From the NCBI GenBank assembly GCA_030248225.1, contig JASANE010003168.1, forward strand, positions 1-64,000: a DNA stretch of 64,000 nucleotides. The letters run 5' to 3'. Source of the DNA: Trileptium ribeirensis. Its lineage: Eukaryota > Nematoda > Enoplea > Enoplida > Thoracostomopsidae. Shown here piece by piece: positions 43,780 to 56,575 of the stretch; the stretch's first letter is position 1, and each line of letters begins with the position of its first letter. Both the position numbers and the translations under genes were made by a program. The notes below the pieces were generated by a model, which saw only the letters and a program-made list of their open reading frames with translations, was not told the DNA's origin and ran no database searches.

Positions 43780-44341
43780 CTATATAATTATTTTTGTCCC
43801 AACCGTCGATCTGCAGCGCTTTGTTCTCATACAATCAAACAGTGCAGTATCAACTTTCGTTGCGCTGCTCAGTCTTAATATGATCATAAACCAATATATG
43901 CTATGTAACCACGGACGCTGGTGGCCGATTATGCGCTAGAAATTGTAATTTGTAGCCATTTTTAATTTCTCTGACTAGATTTAAGTCAAAACACGAATTT
44001 GCCCGATAAATTATTTTCGTTGAAATAAAATTATCGCCTTTGCCACTGTTTCGAGTCACGAACTTTTTATTAAATTTCACAGCGCCAAATATTTTGGTGA
44101 GGTCATAAAAAATAACATATCTTCTTGGTTTCGCTTGAATGTCTACGGTATCGCCTGTATAGCGGTGTCGATATGTACTGTTTAGCCCACAATCGCAGGT
44201 AGAATTGTGTGCTATAGCTAATTTTGGTTCAGACATATTTAAGTAGATTTATATCTTTAGCAATAAAATAAAACAAGCTGTGCAGTTCTAGTTTCGGACG
44301 CAGCAATTGTCTTAAAATTGAGTTATTTATATATTTATTCA
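43780..44341 (-). repeat. 5' region of the minus-strand LINE
   Basis: This is the better-kept partner of 40,058-40,600. It contains a 111-codon minus frame (44236-43901) with no motif I recognise, which could be the start of ORF1 or a chance frame. Confidence 0.5.
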
Positions 44342-46899
44342 ATCAAAATTGAAGTAATATAAAAATATATATGAGACATTTATTATATTGATATATTTAT
44401 ATACCGATTTATATATATACATATATGTTATTAAAAGCACATTATGTTATGTATATATGTTTTTATATACATATATTTATATACATGTGTGCTAATGTAT
44501 TTCTAGTAGATTTTAGTCACAGCATTGTACGAAAATTTTATTATAAATTATATTGTATAATATAATATATAATATGTTAGATAGCGCGAACAGTATATAT
44601 ATCACTAAGACACAAAATTATAGTTTTCGCTACACATATTACACACAATATTTATTCAACTGTTCCCATTTCAACCGTTATCGGCAGGCCTTTACTCGAA
44701 AGCAACCTTTTCCGATAGAACACAGTCAGTAGAGTGTTTGCCGCTGTCGCTATTTTATTAGCTGAATTGTGTAGTGCTAGTATATATAGGGTTATAGCTG
44801 TATAATCTGTAAAATACAAAATTTCATCGAATATTACACAAAATTTTGTTATATTTTCAGTATTTAAATTTCTATATTATTCTATTTTAGCTACAGGTTA
44901 GGTAATTTAAAATAATCTGAATTCCTTACGTTCCTACTGACATATTGTTAATTATTCTTAACTCATTAATCCGAATTTCGATTAATTCGAACTAATTTAT
45001 TATGTAAAAGAATATACAGTTTTCTTTTTAAGCGAATTTTTAACAAAAATTGTAAGTCATAATTCGCGGTTCCTAGAGCTGCCGATATTAACATAGAGCT
45101 TAGCTAAACATAGCTTCATATGGATGACCATGATCACTGCTACTTTGACGCAATATTTTGTCAAAGAAATCTTTAATCAAGTATAATTTGAGTATTAGTA
45201 GATTTGGTAAAAAAGCAATTATTGTTGAATATTCAACCATACCCAAAGATTATTGAAGATTGGCGGATTTGATTATTTTTAGTAATCGATAGCTTAATAT
45301 TTGTTCTCGTTTTATTGCTACAGAACACTCATACGATATATAGTTAAGAGTCATGCATTAAATTGTGTAGTTTATTAAAACAAACTTTATTCCCAACAAA
45401 CCTCAAGATATTATGCCTCAAGAGTGAATTACCTCCTATTAATGAAAGCTAGAATTTTGAACATAGCCAAGAACCGTGCTAAAAGGCGGATTTTGTAATT
45501 TGAATAATTTGTATTTTGAAAATGTTATCTTTAAATTAAGAAAAATGAAATTAAATGTTGAAAAGTTTGACAATTTTGGCCAGATAAATTGAGCGTCCTG
45601 TTATTATTTCGATTGTTACGATACTATCATGGTTTCACGGTTTTTAGTAAAATTTATTTGGGATTTTCTCTAATTTTTCAAATAAGTTTGGGCTTGTTTA
45701 ACAAAAAAATGAGTTTTTAGGACCTTGCTGTCCGACGATGGCAAAGCAATTATATACAGATTGAATTGGCAGTCTCGGATCAAACGACGTAGGTTTATAT
45801 TATTTTTTCGAACCAATTTTTGCGATTTCTTGTGATTTTCCGAATTCTGAAGCGTTCAACTCCTACCATATATTATGCAAACATAATTATTTGATGGAAA
45901 CAAGCTAAACTGTATTGCCAATGCTTAGCTAAATGGTTGAATTCGCACTTGCGGAAACAGGAAATAAGTGAACATAGATTAGACCCCTGGTGAGTCAAAA
46001 CTGGCACCAAAATGGGGACAGCATGAACCAGGAGTGGCCATTCACTAACTTCCTGAGATCTAAATACAGTGGGAAGTGATTTCCCCACCACCAAATACAA
46101 TATATAGGCATTAATAACTATCCAGGTAATATGTTATCTAAATTTTTTGACTCTACAGTACTATTAGACAAAAATTATATAAAATTAGAGCCACAATAGC
46201 GACGTTACGGCATCACCACCGTTACGTGAGGGCAGGTGCTGCATGAATTTAATGAGTTAAATCACCTACAATTACGATTATCCCAGTAATACTAAATTTG
46301 GATTGATTTCTGTGTCCGAAAGTGCAGAGGCCAAGCGTTATGACGTCAGACCCTACAGAACTTAGCAAAGATTAGGGTTTTCTAGGCGCGCTATTTGTAC
46401 ATTTGTTTGGCTAACGCGTGAGTTTTTTCAAAAAAAAATTTAACAACAAACAACAAAAAGTTTATTGTTAATAACATTATTTTATATGATGCAAACAACG
46501 ACCAACAAACAAAAAGCATCAGCAAGCAGTTCTTCCACATAATGGTATAAGGTTTCTATTATTATTGAGAAAATTATCGATATTTACTTTTTTCAGGTGA
46601 GTTTGAATTGAATTGCAATGAATTGCTGAAGTCAAAGGCACATTTTCAAGTAAATTCTGGGGTTAAAAACGCAGTAAAAGAATGTTTTAATGTGTTTGTT
46701 TTGAATTACATCCCAAAAACGTTTTGGAATGGCCTCTAGTATAAGTAATTGTGGATGGCTGAAATGATTTTTGATACGAATCAATGTCACTGGCTCAAAG
46801 ATATAACCAGGTATAATATAAATATACCTATATATAACCAGGTGTACCCATATACCCACATATAACCAGGTCAAAATATAAACGATGTCATTCAAGAGA
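44342..46899. other. No gene seen; TATA-rich simple sequence at 44.36-44.6 kb
   Basis: Begins with ATATAT-type low-complexity DNA, then AT-rich unique-looking sequence. Short ACCAGGTATAA-type words repeat near 46,805-46,870. No coding region was recognised. Confidence 0.3.
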
Positions 46900-47096
46900 T
46901 TCTAGGTTAAGCCTTATAGCCGTTGCATATAGAAGGTCACTTCCTACCTCAGCCTGCTATATAATCCACGGGAATTTTCTAATATATCTATATCGCACAC
47001 AAAACATGAAGATCACACTTTAAAAGTGTACACAATGAGTGTCTTACATAAGTAACATAAGCACGCAGCAAAACACTAATGTCTATGTAATAGAGG

Positions 47097-47435
47097 GAAA
47101 TTTTTTCAATTCAATTATGTCGAAACCAAACCAAAAACAAAAACCTCGCCCAATGGCCAAGACGGTTTACCAAGCTGCACTGTCTGTTTCTTACTAAACG
47201 GCGCCCATACGACCCCAGCTTACTCGACCCTTAAAGGAAATGCTGTGATACACCTAGTCCAAAGGAATGGATTAGCTTAGAAGCCGCAAGCGGGCTTTCG
47301 CAGGGTGTTTTTCCTGGGCCCTTTCTATTGTACATGTGCCTACTTTTATGGTATCATTCATTAGACGACCCCGTGGAGAGTCAACCCCTCAACCTATGTA
47401 TAGGTAATAAGGTCGATTCGTCGTTTCCCATCCGC
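47097..47435 (-). repeat. Dispersed repeat family R1, copy 3
   Basis: Reverse-strand match to 39,380-39,700 over the whole length, through GTCGAAACCAAACCAAAAAC, AGCTGCACTGTCTG, GATACACC, AGGGTGTTTTTCCTGG and CTATGTATAGGTAATAAGG. Non-coding. Confidence 0.65.
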
Positions 47436-49463
47436 CACTTATGAAAGTCTAACTTTTGTACTTGAAATGGTTTGCACTATTTTACTGGCTAATGCTAATA
47501 AGATGCCCTCAAAGATTCCTGAAATTTTCAGTTTTGTTCGGTGTTCCGTGGCGCTGTTTGTTTCTTTGTGCTCACTAGAATGTTCCACAGTTTTAACTTG
47601 TGCTTCAGTTTTCACGACCTCTCACAATTGAATAGATCTCCTGTCATGGTCTTCAGGAATTTTTTCTGATTCTATTTGACTTATACCAACAACAAAATTT
47701 CGTCTTATCACTCTTACAGACCCGCAATACAAAGTTATATATAGGCTTCGGCTATTGAATCCGGTTGTCTAACGATTTTACCATATTTTATGAAATTATG
47801 TATGTATCGTATAGTTCCTGAAATTTTCATCATAGTATCTATATTATATAATTCAAATTTATTAGGTACTTTTAATTAGAATATAAGCGAACTCGCTTCG
47901 CTTCTGGAACTGACTTGTCACTTGTTGAATAGCCATAGAGTACACATAGTATTCGTTTTAAACGTGCTCAGTTGTATGTGGCAATGTCCCGTTATGAATT
48001 TTTGTTATTTACCATCCGTCCGTGCATTTTTGATTTGCAAGATATTCTTTCTAGCACATATTTCACAGGGACTTACCTTTTGTCTTTTTGATATTACCAG
48101 GGAAATTCTTATGAATTCACGTGTACTTCGATGCTGTGCTGCATTGTCATTTTCTGCAGTTACAATTAGCTACAGCCCAACTGCTCCAAAGAGAATCGCA
48201 GGAAAGGTGTCCAAAAGCAAGTCCTAATAATACAATATAGGCAAAGTTGTCCCAAGCTCCTCAAGGGAACGGCATAAGTAACGGTGGCCTGGCCTCCAAA
48301 AGAACAGTATAGTCAAAGGAGTCCGCAGTATATACCTAAAAAAACAGTGTCGGCAACAGTGTACCGAGGCCCTCTAGTAAAATAGCGCAATAAATCTGCG
48401 ATTATTGCTTTTTCTTTTTTGCATCAGACATTACGACATTTCATATCTGATGGCCCCCGTATTTCGATAGGGGTTGATCGCCCAAAGACTGGCCCCAAAA
48501 GTTGGTAGACAATAGCTTCTTTTTCCTACTGCGTAATAAGCGTAATATTGTAACTTATAGCTGCAAAGCGGGGACGATTTGTAATCAGGACGTGGAGCAC
48601 GCCAAGACAAAAATACGTAGTAAAACTTTTTGCGAAAACATGAATAGAAATACGAAGCCAGGACCTGGCAATAGTAGATGCAAAAGCTCATTCCAATCAA
48701 AAAGGATCACCGGTGCATATCTTCTGGGGCGACGACCACAGAAGGAACGACGTCCTCTCAGGCTGATTTCTGCGATGGAGACTGACATCTCTTCCTGTGT
48801 TGGGGTCAGGAACAAGTATCTCTTTCTCGATGTCTATTATACTTGCAATACAAACAGACGAACAAACAAACAAATCTTAACACGAAAAGTAAGTTTTTTG
48901 TAAATTTATTTAAACAATGTTGTACGATATACAACGGCAATCTCAAGCGTCCGTATGCGTACACTTATTTATACCACATAGAGCGTTAAATTTTTTAAAA
49001 TATTTTGCGCATATCTCCAGTATTTCTTGTTTTGTGTTTGATTTGAACTGAGAGCGGCGAACGCTAGAGTAATATTTAGGGCATATTTTATCGGAGAAAT
49101 ATACGAAAATTGGACATTTACGTAGTTTTAGATAAGCGAACTTGTCTAGAATTAAAAAAACAGCTTTACATTAAAAAGTTGTTCTTGATAATATGATTCT
49201 TTTTCACAGTGGTAACACGCCAGGCACGACACGATCCTTTTCAGCAGTCACGAATTGTTGATATTGTGGAGCGTTCACGTTGTAAATAACCCCCCCACAC
49301 TCGCACACACATGTGAAAGTTTTGTCCTACAATAGTATGCATTATACCATCGAGTCTCAAATTTGTATATAGTAGATATATATACACTATATAAGAACAG
49401 AAAGTGTATGATACAAACATCAATTTAACTACAGTGATTAAAGCCACCTCTTGTTTTTTTACC
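47436..49463. other. No convincing gene
   Basis: AT-rich with a few frames of 100-133 codons (47922-48227 and 48502-48903, plus strand). Neither has a recognisable domain, signal peptide or splice context. CTCGCTTCGCTTC at 47,892 recalls GCGAAGCGAA at 13,070. Confidence 0.3.
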
Positions 49464-49495
49464 GACGGTGTCAAAGACACCATACACTATTAACA

Positions 49496-49822
49496 CATTA
49501 TGTAACTTGTGTAAAGATCGGCGCGGTGTGGTTGGCGCCATATACATTTCTGAAAAGTTTTATGGTACAGTCTATACTGTACACGCTGCATGGGTTTAGG
49601 TGGACATTACGTAACTTGTGTAAAGATCGGCGCGGTGTGGTTGGCGCCATATACATTTCTGAAAAGTTTTATGGTACAGTCTATACTGTACACGCTGCAT
49701 GGGTTTAGGTGGACATTACGTAACTTGTGTAAAGATCGGCGCGGTGTGGTTGGCGCCATATACATTTCTGAAAAGTTTTATGGTACAGTCTATACTGTAC
49801 ACGCTGCTTGGGTTTAGGTGGA
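49496..49822. repeat. 109-bp tandem repeat, three near-identical copies
   Basis: Units start at 49496, 49605 and 49714 and are nearly identical. Each holds GTAAAGATCGGCGCGG and the palindrome-like TACAGTCTATACTGTA. The array follows ACGGTGTCAAAGACACCATA at 49464, a word shared with the M2 MITEs, so it may be an expanded MITE. Because 109 is not a multiple of 3, the same peptide appears in successive frames, which is not evidence of coding. Confidence 0.95.
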
Positions 49823-49925
49823 CTACCCCTGAGGCGTTTGGCCAGGGATGGAACCGAGTCACAGGGTCACTTTGGGTCACACATGTGACAACGTCACGAG
49901 ATCACCGGGTCACGGTATCTGATCC
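49814..49925. repeat. M1 left-arm fragment followed by a GTCAC-word cluster
   Basis: GGTGGACTACCCCTGAGGCG matches the left arm of the CATACATG family. The next ~60 bases (49857-49915) contain seven or eight GTCAC/GTGAC words in both orientations. They resemble nuclear-receptor half-sites but could be decayed simple repeat. Confidence 0.4.
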
Positions 49926-50427
49926 GACAATGACCCGATCTGATTCAAAAACCAAAAGTACTGTTCTCTAGTCTACATAACAGAACAGCGTCTTTTACGT
50001 TCTTCTTTGTCAGCTCGGCTCTTCCACAGAAACATAGTGAAAACCTTAGCATTCTGTCAATGAAGGGTGATGTCATGAACCAATTTAATCATTGTTTGAA
50101 CAATCTCTGCTGCGTAGCTAACCACAATGCCAACGTAGCGTAGACTTAATTTGGACGATCAACTACATAGATCGCGCGGTTGAGCACATATGGCCGTTTT
50201 CGTGTATTATGAATCTGATGGGTCAATCAGAACTCTATCTTGATTCAACCTTGCAGCGTAAATAATGACAATAACAGCATACCAGTTTCAGCTACGTAGA
50301 GGTTTAATGGCTATTAAAATCGATCCAAGATTAGCCGTATAAATTGAGCGATTACGGAAACATTACCAGTTTTGTGCATTTTTGGTCCAATCAAAAACCC
50401 AATTTACCCAACCCTGCAGCTTAAATT

Positions 50428-50817
50428 ATGGCAGCAGAGCAAACCATACACCGCTATATAGAGGATGAACTGTTCTACAAAATGCGCCCAATATCACACA
50501 TATATGTTATTGGTACCTTTATTGGCTATGGAGATGAACGTTTTTGTGCATTTCGTGTTTTAAGGGACTTCAAAAATCCTTTGAACCCAAATGCTGGACA
50601 CAAGCGTAACATTGTGCAAAAGCGTTATATAACTAAAGCCCTAATTGCTTTGCAAATTGGGCCTAATTTTTTGGAAAAATATCTGCACCGGTTATTGAGA
50701 TACAGCCAAGAATATATAGGGTGTACCAGAAGTAAGGAAAATAATTTGGCGCTTCATAGCATCTTAACCACAAATGATGCATCCACAAAATTTCTATTGC
50801 AAATGATACTAGCATAA
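50428..50817 (+). CDS. Hypothetical 129-codon frame
   Basis: The ATG lies in a good context (AATTATGGCAGCA). The protein is mixed in composition, neither AT-driven nor repetitive: acidic and aromatic N-terminus, basic middle. I do not recognise it. No splice sites or promoter support it. It may be a fragment of an old mobile element or a chance frame. Confidence 0.2.
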   Translation: MAAEQTIHRYIEDELFYKMRPISHIYVIGTFIGYGDERFCAFRVLRDFKNPLNPNAGHKRNIVQKRYITKALIALQIGPNFLEKYLHRLLRYSQEYIGCTRSKENNLALHSILTTNDASTKFLLQMILA

Positions 50818-50840
50818 TCTAAGAAAATTGGCGAAGTATT

Positions 50841-52950
50841 TTGGCATTACAGCAACAGCTTGGCTGCTCAAACGTCGACTATTTTTTCAAGACAAAATTG
50901 CACAGACCGGCAAACTTTTCGAAACAGTTCGGCGTCAATCTAGACCTAGCTCTTCTGCAATCAAGTACTTCAGTTGTTCCACAGTGCTACGCTTCCTTCC
51001 GTAAACTTTCTCCTTCTGGAAACCTCAGAGAGAGAAGTCCGGCAGTGTCAAATACGGGGACCGGCGCAGACCGTTCCAGTTGTTTAGACCAATGCAGTGA
51101 CTCAGAAAGTTCGTTCTCGCACTTATTTCAAACTCCATGCGGCGGCCAAAATCGTCTTCGGTTGATTGATGTTTTGATTGCGAACAGAATGGCTTAGTCC
51201 TAGCCCTTTGACCACTCGATGAGCAGTCATTCCCGACGGCACAGCTTTCCATCGACAGCTGACGAATTGACAAGTTTGTTCGTGACAACGGCAATATTGT
51301 CAACCGCAGTAGCTGTCGACTCTCAACAAGGTTTAGAGAAGTCCAATTAATACTGATCCAGTAGCATAGAATTTCTGGTTAAAGCAAAAATTAATTTGTT
51401 GCTGGTTTCTGGTAAAAACGAATAATAGCGCCATGAGAGAATAACTTCAGACGTATTGTTGGATTTTTTACAGTGTTACTGCTGTAACTATGTTGCTAAG
51501 AGAAATTCACGAGTTAGCCATATAGTTAGTAATATATAAATGTAATGCTTGTCTGTAACAAATCAAAAAGATTATTTTTATTATTATCAAAAAATTTTTT
51601 TCAAGTTATTGAGTTTGAAAGTTCAAACAGTTTTCCTTACTTTCACCAGTATGCGGCTAGTAAGAATTCTTCGCTTCGCTCATTTCACTCACTGCATTCA
51701 GAATTCAATTACGGTGTTGGTTTATCCGAAGCAAAACCCATTTAAGCCTTTGACGTTTTAGAACTATCGCGCATCAGGCGAATATTAGGCATACATATAC
51801 TTCTTATTCATCAACATTGTGGGAATGTTAAGTTTAATAAGTTTGTCGTCAATTTTTCTGCGGGCGAGTAGTTTTGGAACTCATTACTCGAATCAATTGT
51901 TAACTGTAATTCGCTAACTCTTTTCACGCGTTGTCTGTACATGTTGACGTTTAATGTCTTTTTGTAAGAGAATGACCGGACAATCGGCCTTGCCAGATGC
52001 CATTCAACTTTTTCATGTGTTTGTCTTCAAGTATATTCGTATGTTAATAAAAATTCATATTTGATATATGCTCAAGTCCCGCAATCCCAGTCTGCTAGCC
52101 TGTACCTGGCGGTGGAATGGACCAAATGCCAGAGGGGGTCGGCGCTTCATGCATACGTGGGGGGCGAGGCCTCGACGAAACCTACCCCATACGAGGATGT
52201 GTGTTTTTATTTATAGCGTAATGTTCGGAATTATATTATTCTATATTATCATCAATGCTGTGAGTTTGATTGATTCTTCAAGTTATAACTGCTTATTGTT
52301 ATGACATAATGAAAATGGAAACGATATCCTACACGAGGAGGCCAAAGCAGCTCGACAAAAAAATCCTGGCCTCCAAAGCATTGACACACGACCAAAGGGG
52401 AAGGTAATTACAGGTTGTATAAAGCAAGAAAGCGAATTAGGTTAGGCATGGACAGGGATTTGAGAATGCAAAAACATCAGATCCAGAAGTCCATAACAAA
52501 TATCGAATATTCATTTGCGCAAAACTTGACTATGAATAATATCCATTCGCTGATTCACTAATGGTTGAGTTAAAAATAATATAGCCATACGGAGCTTCCC
52601 TGCATTTGGCGAAAAAGCGGGTTGTTCATTGGAACAGAACAGTAATACATACAAATTTGTTATTGAAATTTTTTATCTGGTAAAGAGAAAGTAGTGCCTG
52701 TGAAAACCAAACATATTGACAAAACTATGGCGTGAGAGATGACCTTCTGTTTCGCTTTACTCTTAAAACTATGTTTAATATGTTTTAACAATTTGCGTAA
52801 TTAAGATTTAGGAATTCGTTGCTTATGTCAAATAATCAGAGATTCAATGCGACGTTCACATTTATTTAAATTTCCCACCTTGTGGAATTTTTGTTCCTGA
52901 ATTATCACGACTTCATCATGATGTATGGTACTCTCTAGGACACACTATGC
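50841..52950. other. No gene seen
   Basis: Two opposed frames at 51.0-51.3 kb overlap, and neither is recognisable. A GC-rich patch at 52,070-52,200 (GAGGGGGTCGGCG and GGCGAGGCCTCG words) may be a repeat fragment. Confidence 0.3.
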
Positions 52951-53300
52951 AACATAACAAACGGTGTCACCGATACCATGTGCAATATACCATGGCGTCT
53001 TCCATACCATACATTTTTTAAATTATCAAGGCGAGAAAATTAATAATTTGCAATTGCGATATATATAAGCAATTACATAGTATTAGATATACCATATCAT
53101 TAACAGCACTGCGTAAGGTTGCTTAGACAAATCTTTATCTACATGGAATATTTATTATCCAAAAACAGCAAGTAAGCGAATAGTGTCGTCGTTACTGAAT
53201 GGGATTTGGCTGTGTCCATAACGCCACACTGAAAATTAGACGGTGTCCTGGACACCATATAAAATTATTTAAAACACCCTGATCGTATACTGTTCACCAC
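52950..53300. repeat. M2-type repeat fragments (GGTGTC...GACACC words)
   Basis: ACGGTGTCACCGATACCATG (52,964) and GACGGTGTCCTGGACACCATA (53,241) repeat the internal palindromic word of the MITEs at 26.0 and 34.8 kb. Terminal repeats and target duplications are not clear. Confidence 0.45.
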
Positions 53301-53346
53301 GTGGTAATGTTACGCAGACTTTAGATAGATAAAACTTCTACATCGG

Positions 53347-53461
53347 TGGCAATTTATAACATGAACGGTGCGTAAACTGTAAATTCGAAAATATTTTTAT
53401 TGTAGTGACAATTTATAACGACAACGGTACATAAACTTTAAATTCGAATATATTTTTATTG
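53347..53461. repeat. 59-bp tandem duplication
   Basis: CAATTTATAAC at 53350 recurs at 53409, followed in both by ACGGT, TAAACT, AAATTCGAA and ATATTTTTATT words. Two diverged copies. Confidence 0.7.
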
Positions 53462-53469
53462 GTAATATA

Positions 53470-54550
53470 ACAATCGCGTGGTACGAATGCTAAGCCCTTT
53501 CAAGCACTAGGCTGGCAATGGGCAACAGCGCATACTTCGGTAGGATATAATAATTAAGCTTTAGATGCCACGCATGTGTCTGTATGCGTTGTTATTCGCT
53601 CGCATTGTGACGTTCCTTAGTCCTCAAATGAGTGAGACATTTTATGTACTCAGATAACTGTGAAAGCGTCCAATGAAGCGCCTTTAATATAAATTGGTTA
53701 ACTAGCCCAAAGTGATACATTAGAAAATTTGTGGTTGCTGCAAAATGTCGTGCACTCTGTAGTTTTGTGGATGCGTGTTTTATAATACAGCAATCTGTAA
53801 TACAGCAACGCAAACCCAGTAATTCGAACGTTTGTGGGTGCTAATAAATTTCACTCACTCAGAAATTTTACTGACGCAATAAAGCTCCAGTAATTTTAAT
53901 TTTTGTTGGTCAAGATTTATTACCCTCTGTGTTTTAAAGTCGACAATCTATAAATTTTCGCTGCAAAAATACAGCTTTGGGATTGTCCGGCGGACAACAA
54001 GGGTTCCAGCTGCCTACTTGCAACCCCCATGTAGATAATACATTTCACAATAAACATATCAAAGCATTAATTTTTATAAAATATGCAGCAATATCAGCTA
54101 TTTAATACTGATTTATAACTGAAAATTCGTGCTTGCGGACCAGCAGATCCATTCCAATCATCGACGTGCTAACGAAGCGAGCAACAGCTCCTAGCTAACT
54201 CAATGATTTGCGTACGCCGTTTGCAGTCAAATTGCCAGGGTTGAATTTTGTCAAACATTGCCCAATATGTACACACACTGATTGGAGCTTTGAAGTATTA
54301 GAATAATAAACAAATGTAATTCCAACTTTGAGACACAACATTGTGCAGCATTTTTGAAGATCGTTCTTCAACTGGTATTTTTTAATTTTGACTAGAAACC
54401 TAAGATAACGCCGAGATATTTTGTTCTTCACAGTTCCGTAGTTATAGCCTGTAGGAAACACTGGGTCAAAAATTAGTTAACATGGATCTGATGCGGATTT
54501 TTTCTTCTCTTGTAAAAAACTTTATCAACAACATTTCGAACCACAATATG
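53470..54550. other. No gene seen
   Basis: AT-rich DNA without recognisable coding or repeat structure. Confidence 0.3.
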
Positions 54551-54559
54551 TTGGCAGGC

Positions 54560-54912
54560 CAGTCAATTTAAGTCTAACTTTACCAAATATTGTGCGGAAC
54601 CACGCAAGCAGAATCATTGAATTTCCAAGGGATGTACGCATAGGCGACGATCTTCCAAAGTGCTGTATCATATCCCAAGAGCCAATCTCAAAAATGTACG
54701 AAGGTGAAGCTCTGTTTTGGTTCTTTGTTTTGGTTGTGGTACGGCAGTCAATTTAAGTGTAACTTTACCAAATAACGTGTCGGACCACGCAAGCTTAATC
54801 ATTGAATATCAAAGGGCTGTACGCATTGGCCATGATATTCCAAAGTGTTATATCATATCCTAAAGGCCACCATCAAAAACTTACAAAGGTGAAGCTCTGT
54901 TTTGGTTCTTCA
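54560..54912. repeat. 185-bp tandem duplication
   Basis: Units at 54560 and 54745 share most sequence, for example AACTTTACCAAATA, CCACGCAAGC, AATCATTGAAT and GGTGAAGCTCTGTTTTGG. The first unit is open for about 59 codons in one frame. The second keeps the same frame for about 38 codons and then has a stop. Confidence 0.75.
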
Positions 54913-54919
54913 TTGTAAA

Positions 54920-55470
54920 GAATTTCCTGTGGTACTTCTTTCCAAAGTTGATGTGAATAATTGATGTTAACATTTTTGTTTTATTAAATTATGCAGAACT
55001 GACTAACTAGAAACTTAATAATACTTTAAAATATTAAACATTTATGGTAAATATTATCTGATTGTCAAAAATCAAACACTGGCTTAACAAAACATTATGT
55101 AAGTTTTTCTGTATTTTGTGCATGGTGGTAAAACATTGGAAGGTAAAAAATTGTCTATAAAATTTTAATGGAGATCCATGAAAATCACTATATATGGAAT
55201 GTTTTGGAAATATATGGCAATGGATTTATCTCAAAGTTGCTAGCAGAGCTATAAAAATACAAGTGTTTTCTGGTAGTCCAAAAATTTGTATAATATTGCT
55301 GTCGTTTCAGTGAACATTTGCTGAAATTCTAGTGAATTCAGTTTTCGATGTCTAACCATGCGACGTTGTGTTACTAGGAGTTCAGTGTAACAATAATTGT
55401 TGAATATATCAATAAATGTTTAACGTAGTCCAATTTCAGCGTGTGACTAAGGCTTATAGGTATACGCGTA
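54920..55470. other. No gene seen
   Basis: AT-rich DNA. A possible 3' splice site (GTCGTTTCAG, ending 55,312) has no convincing exon after it. Confidence 0.3.
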
Positions 55471-55632
55471 TCTGCTCATAGGGAGATTATCCCCTTCTGA
55501 GGCGTCTGACGCAGCCCCTCATTAACGCGATGCGCCAACCCCCGCCACTGGCAGGTGCCCCAAAAACCCCCCGCTTTTCCGTGAGGACCCGGCTACCAAC
55601 TGGGGGCATCGGATCTTGAGCATGTATATGTA
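55470..55632 (+). mobile_element. CATACATG-family element, short form (M1)
   Basis: TATCTGCTCATAGGGAG and ATTATCCCCTTCTGAGGCGT give the family's left arm. The right end is TTGAGCATGTATATG. GC-rich throughout, with no A-rich core. Confidence 0.55.
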
Positions 55633-56279
55633 ATCGGAGATTAACAACGGTTGGGTGTTAACACTGTGTGGTATAGGAAAGGCCTACCGAGATATTACAG
55701 TATTATCGAAAGGCTCAATTAGACAATACCGCACGATCGCACACTGAAAACTTGAAGTTCAGTGCTTAATGTGTCAATAGAAATTGAATATTGTACATAG
55801 AGTACTGTGTCATTAGGAGTTGTAAAGGCAATAAGATTTTACTGATTTCACTTGCTGTTTGGTGTCAGCCCTGTGTAACATACAAATTTCGTTCGTCTTT
55901 TTCCACGGATACGCAATATACCGCTGAGGTCAACTGCCAAATTTAGGTCAGGTACAGACCACGTGCTTTGTAGTGAATAGCTTTTTCAGTCGTGTGTCGT
56001 TTAGGATAAGAGGACCCCTATTCACAGAATAGCATGTAGGTAAAAGCACTGCCAAAAATAATTAGCAAGATGTTGTGGTTATTGCTGCTACAACCAGTGA
56101 GTGTTAGTTTTATGTGGAGGCATATTTTCATACAACATAGGTGGCATACCAACCTACAATCCGAATGACCTTAGCATTAATGATATTGTTGATAGCGGTA
56201 TTTAGCGTAGGTATAAACTGCCAAAAACATCCAAGTTGAGCCAAAATTGTTGAAAATTTGATTATAATTCAAGACTTGG

Positions 56280-56575
56280 TAACTTATCAGACCCCCTCGA
56301 GGCTGTGCCGATCCGATTCCCCTAAAGGTAGCTCGATCTCCTAGAGGCTCTGCACCCACACACTCACAGCACGGCGAAGCCGCGGCAGAGATTTTGGGAA
56401 AAACCGAAAATAAAAAAATTAGGCGAAATTTGTTAAATTTAAGAAACGTTTAGAGTCCCAAAATTTTCGCACAGATATCCTTCGCTGGTCGACCGGTTCT
56501 TCTCCCATTTTGGGGAGAACCTAACCCCCCGAATCACCCGCTATCACCTGGGTCCTCAGACCTCATGTATTTGTG
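56280..56575 (+). mobile_element. CATACATG-family element (M1)
   Basis: A GC-rich left arm with ATTCCCCTAAAGG, an A-rich core with TTTAGAGTCCCAAAA, and a right arm with CCTCAGACCTCATGTAT. The left terminal repeat is not visible. Confidence 0.5.

Noticed and set aside
40058..44341. LTR retrotransposon with 560-bp LTRs
   Set aside because: The interior encodes LINE-type Gag knuckles and endonuclease, not LTR-type Pol, and the repeat adjoins ORF1 as a 5' region would.
48502..48903. 133-codon protein
   Set aside because: No recognisable motif, overlapped by equally long minus-strand frames, no gene signals.
49451..49971. Three overlapping related small proteins
   Set aside because: They are the same 109-bp repeat read in successive frames.
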